Below, piece after piece: positions 5,933 through 9,652 of a DNA stretch of 9,652 nt. The notes beneath the pieces were generated by a model. It made no database searches. It was not told where the DNA came from and saw nothing but the letters and a program-made list of their open reading frames with translations. Position numbers and translations under genes: made by a program. Each line of letters begins with the position of its first letter. Position 1 is the first letter of the stretch. This DNA comes from an uncultured bacterium (GTDB lineage: Bacteria > Patescibacteriota > Minisyncoccia > Phycocordibacterales > CAWITU01): contig CAJBRS010000031.1 of NCBI GenBank assembly GCA_903958115.1, positions 1-9,652 of the forward strand, in the 5' to 3' direction.

Positions 5933-6847
5933 TTAGCTTTTTAAGATTTTTATAAAATCATCCGTAAAGATTTTTCTATCAGCAGATTTTACAACAAAAA
6001 TATTGGGATTTTTATCGCCCCATGTTCTTCTGTCTGCTACCGTCATTCCTCTCGTTAATTCACTATTTGTTTCGATCTGTACGTCCATTGGTATCGTGGT
6101 ATATGCTTCTGGATTGATCAGAAAATAAGCTGCTAGTGGATCGTACATAATTGCTCCAGTTGTTTTTTCAAATGTATTAATTCCTTTAATATAATGCTTC
6201 ATCATGTCATGAATGGGTTCATATAGGGAGGATTTTTTTAATTGTTCAAAATCATCTAGTGTAAGAAAAACTTCGTTGCAAACATCCAGAGGTACAAGTG
6301 TTTTTTTAACTGGAGATCGGAAAACTATATCAGCCGCATCAGGATCGACAAATATGTTGAATTCCGCGACCCTGTTTTTATTTCCGGGAACAGTAATGGC
6401 TCCCCCCATGATTACAATTTCTTTTATCGACGAAGAAAGAGACGTGTCTTTTGTCAGTGCTGTGGCGATATTTGTCAGCGGGCCGATAGCTAAGATGGTC
6501 ACTTGTTGAGGGTTATTTTTTACTATATCGATGATTTGATCTACGGCATCATTCATTAATTTTTCTTGTTTGATAATGTTTGCACCATCAAGCCCACTCT
6601 TTCCGTGAACATCGGCTTGAACCAAGTCTCTTTTAAGTGGGTTAGTTGATCCAGAATAAAGAGGGATATTGCTGTTGATAAGATCTAGGATATATCGCGC
6701 ATTGTTGGTGGTATTTTGGACTGTGCTATTTCCCGCCACGGTTGTTATTGCTTGAATATCAAATAAACCTGACTTAGCAAGAAGTATTATGGCGAGCGCG
6801 TCGTCATGCCCGGGATCGGTATCGATGATAATTTTGTGTTTTTCCAT
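5933..6847 (-). CDS. Inosine-uridine preferring type nucleoside hydrolase
   Basis: This 304-residue enzyme would hydrolyse ribonucleosides to base and ribose in the cytoplasm. The calcium-binding signature IIIDTDPGHDDA gives D11, D15 and D16. VAGN (37-40), IGPLTNIATAL (121-131), MGGA (147-150) and AEFNIFVDPDAA (161-172) follow in family order, and D236 in MYDPLAAYFL completes the metal site. The residue before that aspartate is Tyr235, where pyrimidine-preferring members have a catalytic histidine, so substrate preference is open. The ATG at 6847 is preferred to the TTG at 6850. The extended -10 TGTTATAAT ends 8 nt before the ATG and no Shine-Dalgarno site is present, pointing to a leaderless mRNA. 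It is divergent from hisE across a 78-nt gap. Released ribose could feed the PRPP synthase encoded nearby if a ribokinase exists elsewhere. Confidence 0.93.
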   Translation of the reverse strand: MEKHKIIIDTDPGHDDALAIILLAKSGLFDIQAITTVAGNSTVQNTTNNARYILDLINSNIPLYSGSTNPLKRDLVQADVHGKSGLDGANIIKQEKLMNDAVDQIIDIVKNNPQQVTILAIGPLTNIATALTKDTSLSSSIKEIVIMGGAITVPGNKNRVAEFNIFVDPDAADIVFRSPVKKTLVPLDVCNEVFLTLDDFEQLKKSSLYEPIHDMMKHYIKGINTFEKTTGAIMYDPLAAYFLINPEAYTTIPMDVQIETNSELTRGMTVADRRTWGDKNPNIFVVKSADRKIFTDDFIKILKS

Positions 6848-6855
6848 CAAAAAAT

Positions 6856-6864
6856 ATTATAACA
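6856..6864 (-). promoter_or_regulatory. Extended -10 promoter of the nucleoside hydrolase gene
   Basis: The minus strand reads TGTTATAAT, a consensus -10 with the TGn extension. No convincing -35 lies at 16-18 nt, which is tolerated with an extended -10. It ends 8 nt before the ATG, so the transcript should begin at or next to the start codon. Confidence 0.65.
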
Positions 6865-6890
6865 CGGGCCAGAATATAGGAAGGCTTTGT

Positions 6891-6919
6891 TTGCTATAAC
6901 GTAAAAGTTCTGGTATATT
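6891..6919 (+). promoter_or_regulatory. Promoter of the hisE-hisG-prs operon
   Basis: TTGCTA (6891-6896) is 17 nt from TATATT (6914-6919), which carries the TGG extension (TGn). The -10 ends 6 nt before the ATG at 6926, so transcription should start at the ATG itself. The two upstream TTG codons would fall outside the mRNA. Confidence 0.65.
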
Positions 6920-6925
6920 TTGTTG

Positions 6926-7204
6926 ATGGGAAAAATCGAAGAACTATACAACGTCATCCTCTCTAAAAAGGGAAGTGAAGATGAAAAATCATACACAGCA
7001 AGCCTTTTTAAGGCCGGTCTTGGACGTATTAGTCAGAAAGTTGGTGAGGAAGCTGTTGAGTCTGTTGTTGCCGGAATGTCAGGTGATCTCAAAGAATTAA
7101 AATATGAATTTGCTGATCTTCTTTACCATAGCCTTGTGCTATTAGCTTATTACAACATCAAACCTGAAGAAATTATTGAAGAATTAGAAAAAAGAAAAAA
7201 ATGA
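6926..7204 (+). CDS. hisE: Phosphoribosyl-ATP pyrophosphohydrolase (standalone HisE)
   Basis: This 92-residue enzyme removes pyrophosphate from phosphoribosyl-ATP, step 2 of histidine synthesis. It belongs to the all-alpha MazG-like NTP pyrophosphohydrolases. The family core is clear: SYTASLFKAGLGRISQKVGE (22-41), with acidic metal ligands E41, E42 and E45, then E61 and D64 in EFADLLYHSLVLL. The ATG at 6926 is used; in-frame TTG codons at 6920 and 6923 are rejected because they directly follow the -10 box. No Shine-Dalgarno site is visible. The stop overlaps the hisG start (ATGA, 7201-7204), which implies translational coupling. In many bacteria HisE is fused to HisI, but here they are separate genes in separate transcription units. 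Confidence 0.95.
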   Translation: MGKIEELYNVILSKKGSEDEKSYTASLFKAGLGRISQKVGEEAVESVVAGMSGDLKELKYEFADLLYHSLVLLAYYNIKPEEIIEELEKRKK

Positions 7205-8076
7205 ATAAAAATACAAAAAGAGACAAATTAAGAATAGTTATTCCCAACAAAGGCCGTATGTACGAGCCTTCTGTTTCTCTATTAAGGAACGTTGGTCTTG
7301 AGTTTGAAATTGATGATCGCAAATTAACCTCACTTGTTACAAATTTCGATATCGAAATTATGTATGCCTCGGTAGCTAACATTCCAGAATTTGTTCAGGA
7401 CGGTGTGGCCGACCTAGGAATTACTGGTTATGATCGCGTCTGTGAAGGGGAAAAGACAGTCGATGTAATAGAGAAATTACATTTCGGATACACTGACCTT
7501 GTGATCGCTGTTCCTGAAGAGTCTGAAATAAAATCAATTAAAGATTTAGAGGGGTTGAAAATAGCTACATCTTTTGTGAATACGACATTAAAGTTTCTGA
7601 GAGAAAATAATATATCTGCAGAAATTATTCCAATGGATGGTGCCGTCGAAGTGGCTCCACAGATAGGTCTTTCTGATGCTATTGCAGACCTAAGCTCTTC
7701 TGGCGCTTCTCTTAGAATGAATAATCTTCGTAAGATAGAGACCATCATTGAATCAGAAGCTGTTCTTATTGCAAACAAGAATTTGGCAAAGCAATCTTCA
7801 GAAGAAGTCGAGATGTTAAAGATTCGTTTCGAAAGCGTACTGACCGCTCAGAAGAAAAAATATATTTTGCTAAATGCACCGGAAGCATTGCTGCCTCAGA
7901 TAAAAGAAATTGCTCCTGGTCTTGCTTCACCTACAATTATGAAGCTGTCACAAGATGGAATGATTGCTGTTCACTCAGTTATTAATTCCTCTGAAACATG
8001 GATGGTGATCGAAAAATTAAAAAAGATTGGCGCTACAGGAATCCTCATCATGCCAATCGAAAAGATGATTGCCTAA
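7201..8076 (+). CDS. hisG: ATP phosphoribosyltransferase, long form
   Basis: This 291-residue enzyme joins PRPP and ATP to make phosphoribosyl-ATP, the committed and usually feedback-controlled step of histidine synthesis. PNKGRM (15-20), ADLGITGYD (70-78) and the PRPP-binding segment with E150 and DAIADLSSSGASLR (159-172) are present. The C-terminal ~80 residues, ending GATGILIMPIEKMI, are the ACT-like HisG_C domain. The protein is therefore the long, hexameric, histidine-inhibited form that needs no HisZ. It overlaps hisE by 4 nt and is followed 19 nt later by the PRPP synthase gene. It is AT-rich (17 GC of 60 at 7561-7620). Confidence 0.97.
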   Translation: MNKNTKRDKLRIVIPNKGRMYEPSVSLLRNVGLEFEIDDRKLTSLVTNFDIEIMYASVANIPEFVQDGVADLGITGYDRVCEGEKTVDVIEKLHFGYTDLVIAVPEESEIKSIKDLEGLKIATSFVNTTLKFLRENNISAEIIPMDGAVEVAPQIGLSDAIADLSSSGASLRMNNLRKIETIIESEAVLIANKNLAKQSSEEVEMLKIRFESVLTAQKKKYILLNAPEALLPQIKEIAPGLASPTIMKLSQDGMIAVHSVINSSETWMVIEKLKKIGATGILIMPIEKMIA

Positions 8077-8095
8077 AGTCTCTAAACTTCGAATT

Positions 8096-8968
8096 ATGAG
8101 AGATAATTTAACTATTATTCCAACTTTGCACGCAGAGCATTTAGCTAGGCGCCTTGCTGTAGAAAAGGGTACTTCTGTTGTATATCTAGAACCAAATAAA
8201 GAGGGAAGTAGGATTTTCCCAGATGGTGAAATATATGTGAGACTTCCAGAAGTTGAATTAGGAGAAAGGGTTGTTGTTCTTCACGCCGGTGCCCCTGATC
8301 CAAATGGTGGTCTTGTTGAGCTTGAGTTACTCCTCCGTGTTCTGATGGATTTGGGTCACAAAAACGTTGAGGTATTTTTTTCTTATTTTCCTTATGGAAT
8401 GCAGGACAACCCAAAGCATTTTGGTGAGGCTAACGCAGCAGAGAATCTTATACAAAAATTAGTTAATTATTATGAAGTGAAGAAGATTGGTGTTCTCGAT
8501 GGTCACTTTTGGGGTCAGTCGTGGCTTTCAAAATATCCAGTAGAAAATGTCTCAGCCTTGTCACTCTTAAAAGAAGCCGCTCTTAAAGACTACCCATCTG
8601 CTATTTTCCTTGCACCCGATGAGGGTTCTCAACGCAGGATGATGCTACATGGTACCAAGAAGAGTCGCAAGAATTCTTTTGAAATTGAGATCATCCACGA
8701 TGACAACTTCATTACAACCATCAAGGATCAAATCGTCGGTGTTGCTGATGATTTGGTAGAGACTGGAGGAACCTCCGCTAAATTTGCAGATCTTTGTTTG
8801 AAGAATGGGGCCAAAGACGTTATCGCTCTTATTACTCATGGACTCCTAGAAAAAGGTGTGCAGAGATTAAAAACGGCTTATTCTAAGGTTTATTTTACTA
8901 ATAGTATTGAGAGCAATACTGACGGTTTAGATGTTTCTGGCTTGATCTTCAGACAGATAAAAAACTAA
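8096..8968 (+). CDS. Divergent ribose-phosphate pyrophosphokinase (PRPP synthase)
   Basis: This 290-residue protein has the layout of PRPP synthases, which make PRPP from ribose 5-phosphate and ATP. FPDGEIYVR (41-49) corresponds to the FSDGE segment, SYFPYGMQDN (96-105) to the PYFGYARQDR region, DGH (135-137) to DLH, and ADDLVETGGT (217-226) to the PRPP loop VDDxxDTGGT. The departures are notable: PDEGSQRR (174-181) replaces the PDxGG..RA region, and KKSRKN stands where the catalytic KRR is normally found. It is thus a divergent subfamily whose activity should be tested. The ATG at 8096 was chosen; a TTG at 8069 overlapping hisG would add nine residues. Neither has a good ribosome-binding site, so coupling to hisG is likely. 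Position after hisE-hisG suggests it supplies PRPP to HisG. Its stop overlaps the end of the convergent gene. Confidence 0.82.
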   Translation: MRDNLTIIPTLHAEHLARRLAVEKGTSVVYLEPNKEGSRIFPDGEIYVRLPEVELGERVVVLHAGAPDPNGGLVELELLLRVLMDLGHKNVEVFFSYFPYGMQDNPKHFGEANAAENLIQKLVNYYEVKKIGVLDGHFWGQSWLSKYPVENVSALSLLKEAALKDYPSAIFLAPDEGSQRRMMLHGTKKSRKNSFEIEIIHDDNFITTIKDQIVGVADDLVETGGTSAKFADLCLKNGAKDVIALITHGLLEKGVQRLKTAYSKVYFTNSIESNTDGLDVSGLIFRQIKN

Positions 8969-9652
8969 AAAAGAGGTAGCAAAACCTTTTGAAATTTTCT
9001 TGTTTCTTTTTTAATATACTCTCCGTCTTTCCCAAAGTAGACTGTATCTCTTTCCTTGTTTTCGGTGTAAGAACATTTTTTAAATATCTTAAAATCTCCA
9101 TCCCACAACACGTTATTGTGGTCAATTTTACCGGAAATAATTTCTCCGATATTTTTAGAAGGATAAATAAATTCTGAGACGTTCATGACATCTGCTTGGT
9201 TGGAACTATTGATCGTCGGATAAGGATCCTCTTTTAAAGTTAATCCCGATATCCATTTATCGCAATAACGGTTTATTTTTTTAGCATTTCTAATTGTAAT
9301 CAGATCTATGGCGGTTACTTTTGTGTCTGTACCTATTATTTCTTCTAAAACTTTTCTTGTTCCGCCGCTGTATGTAACATCGTCAATGATGGCTATATTT
9401 TGACATTTTTTTATTATTTTTTTTATTACAACCGCTTGGTCTTTCAGGGAAGGATGACCAGGTGTATTTATGTAGGCAATTTTTTCCCACTTACGATTAC
9501 TAAGTCTGGTAACAAAAAAAGTTAGTGTACTGCCTAGTTCCACGCCTTCTTTTTTAAGATCTTCTGCAATTATTGCCCCAATTCTTCCAATACAGATAGT
9601 GGCGTCAAACTTTTGTTTTTTAATTTTTTTTGCTAGGGATTTAATACATTCC
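8965..9652 (-). CDS. Type I phosphoribosyltransferase-domain protein, 5' end outside window
   Basis: The reading frame is open to the window edge and gives at least 228 residues. The PRPP-binding signature NIAIIDDVTYSGGTRKVLEE has the two acidic residues and GGT loop of type I phosphoribosyltransferases, and FDATICIGRIGAIIAEDL upstream matches the PPi-loop strand region of that fold. A GTG at 9543 is internal, since conserved domain sequence continues before it. About 100 residues follow the core, with acidic and lysine-rich patches but no recognised domain. The substrate is unknown; base salvage is one option, while the family also includes regulators and biosynthetic enzymes. The gene is AT-rich. 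It converges on the PRPP synthase gene with a 4-nt overlap and no hairpin terminator between them. Confidence 0.78.
   Translation of the reverse strand, partial: ECIKSLAKKIKKQKFDATICIGRIGAIIAEDLKKEGVELGSTLTFFVTRLSNRKWEKIAYINTPGHPSLKDQAVVIKKIIKKCQNIAIIDDVTYSGGTRKVLEEIIGTDTKVTAIDLITIRNAKKINRYCDKWISGLTLKEDPYPTINSSNQADVMNVSEFIYPSKNIGEIISGKIDHNNVLWDGDFKIFKKCSYTENKERDTVYFGKDGEYIKKETRKFQKVLLPLF

Noticed and set aside
6920..6925. TTG starts for hisE
   Set aside because: They follow the -10 box directly and would precede the expected transcript start; the ATG at 6926 fits the family's N-terminus.

Overview
The window carries thirteen protein-coding genes, the two at its ends cut by the window edge. 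No RNA gene, insertion sequence or CRISPR array is visible. The standard code fits, with TAA, TAG and TGA all used as stops. The genome is compact, with short intergenic gaps, several standalone single-domain enzymes and a mix of Shine-Dalgarno and apparently leaderless genes. This suggests a small-genome bacterium, possibly of the Candidate Phyla Radiation (Patescibacteria). That placement is inference only; nothing here is diagnostic of a phylum.

Layout. Bases 1-2264, all minus strand: the N-terminal part of histidyl-tRNA synthetase, an aspartoacylase/succinylglutamate desuccinylase family deacylase, and a VanX-type D-Ala-D-Ala dipeptidase. A 22-bp palindrome sits in the divergent gap that follows. 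Bases 2405-3803, plus strand: a two-gene unit of a DapF-fold racemase and a GNAT acetyltransferase with a histidine-rich N-terminus, closed by a strong terminator. The racemase resembles CntK histidine racemase more than true DapF. Then come hisI (plus), a LOG/SLOG-type nucleotide-binding protein (minus), a HAD phosphatase (plus) and a nucleoside hydrolase (minus). Bases 6926-8968, plus strand: hisE, hisG (long form) and a divergent ribose-phosphate pyrophosphokinase, probably one operon. The window ends in a convergent phosphoribosyltransferase (minus).

How the genes fit together. HisG, HisE and HisI are steps 1-3 of histidine synthesis (PRPP + ATP to ProFAR), and the PRPP synthase beside hisG would supply the substrate. 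Later his genes are not in the window. Nucleoside hydrolase, the LOG-like protein, the HAD phosphatase, PRPP synthase and the phosphoribosyltransferase all handle nucleosides, ribose phosphate or PRPP, so a salvage link is plausible. The left half looks like amino-acid or peptide chemistry (racemase, acetyltransferase, deacylase, D,D-dipeptidase) beside HisRS. Histidine is the recurrent theme.

Two populations of genes are visible. hisS, the racemase, GNAT, LOG and HAD genes are relatively GC-rich, have strong Shine-Dalgarno sites and mostly end in clear hairpin terminators. vanX-like, hisI, the nucleoside hydrolase and hisE are AT-richer, lack a Shine-Dalgarno site and have a -10 box only 6-10 nt before the ATG, as expected for leaderless mRNAs. 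The most useful leads are the possible histidine racemase unit, this two-class structure, and the his/PRPP gene cluster.
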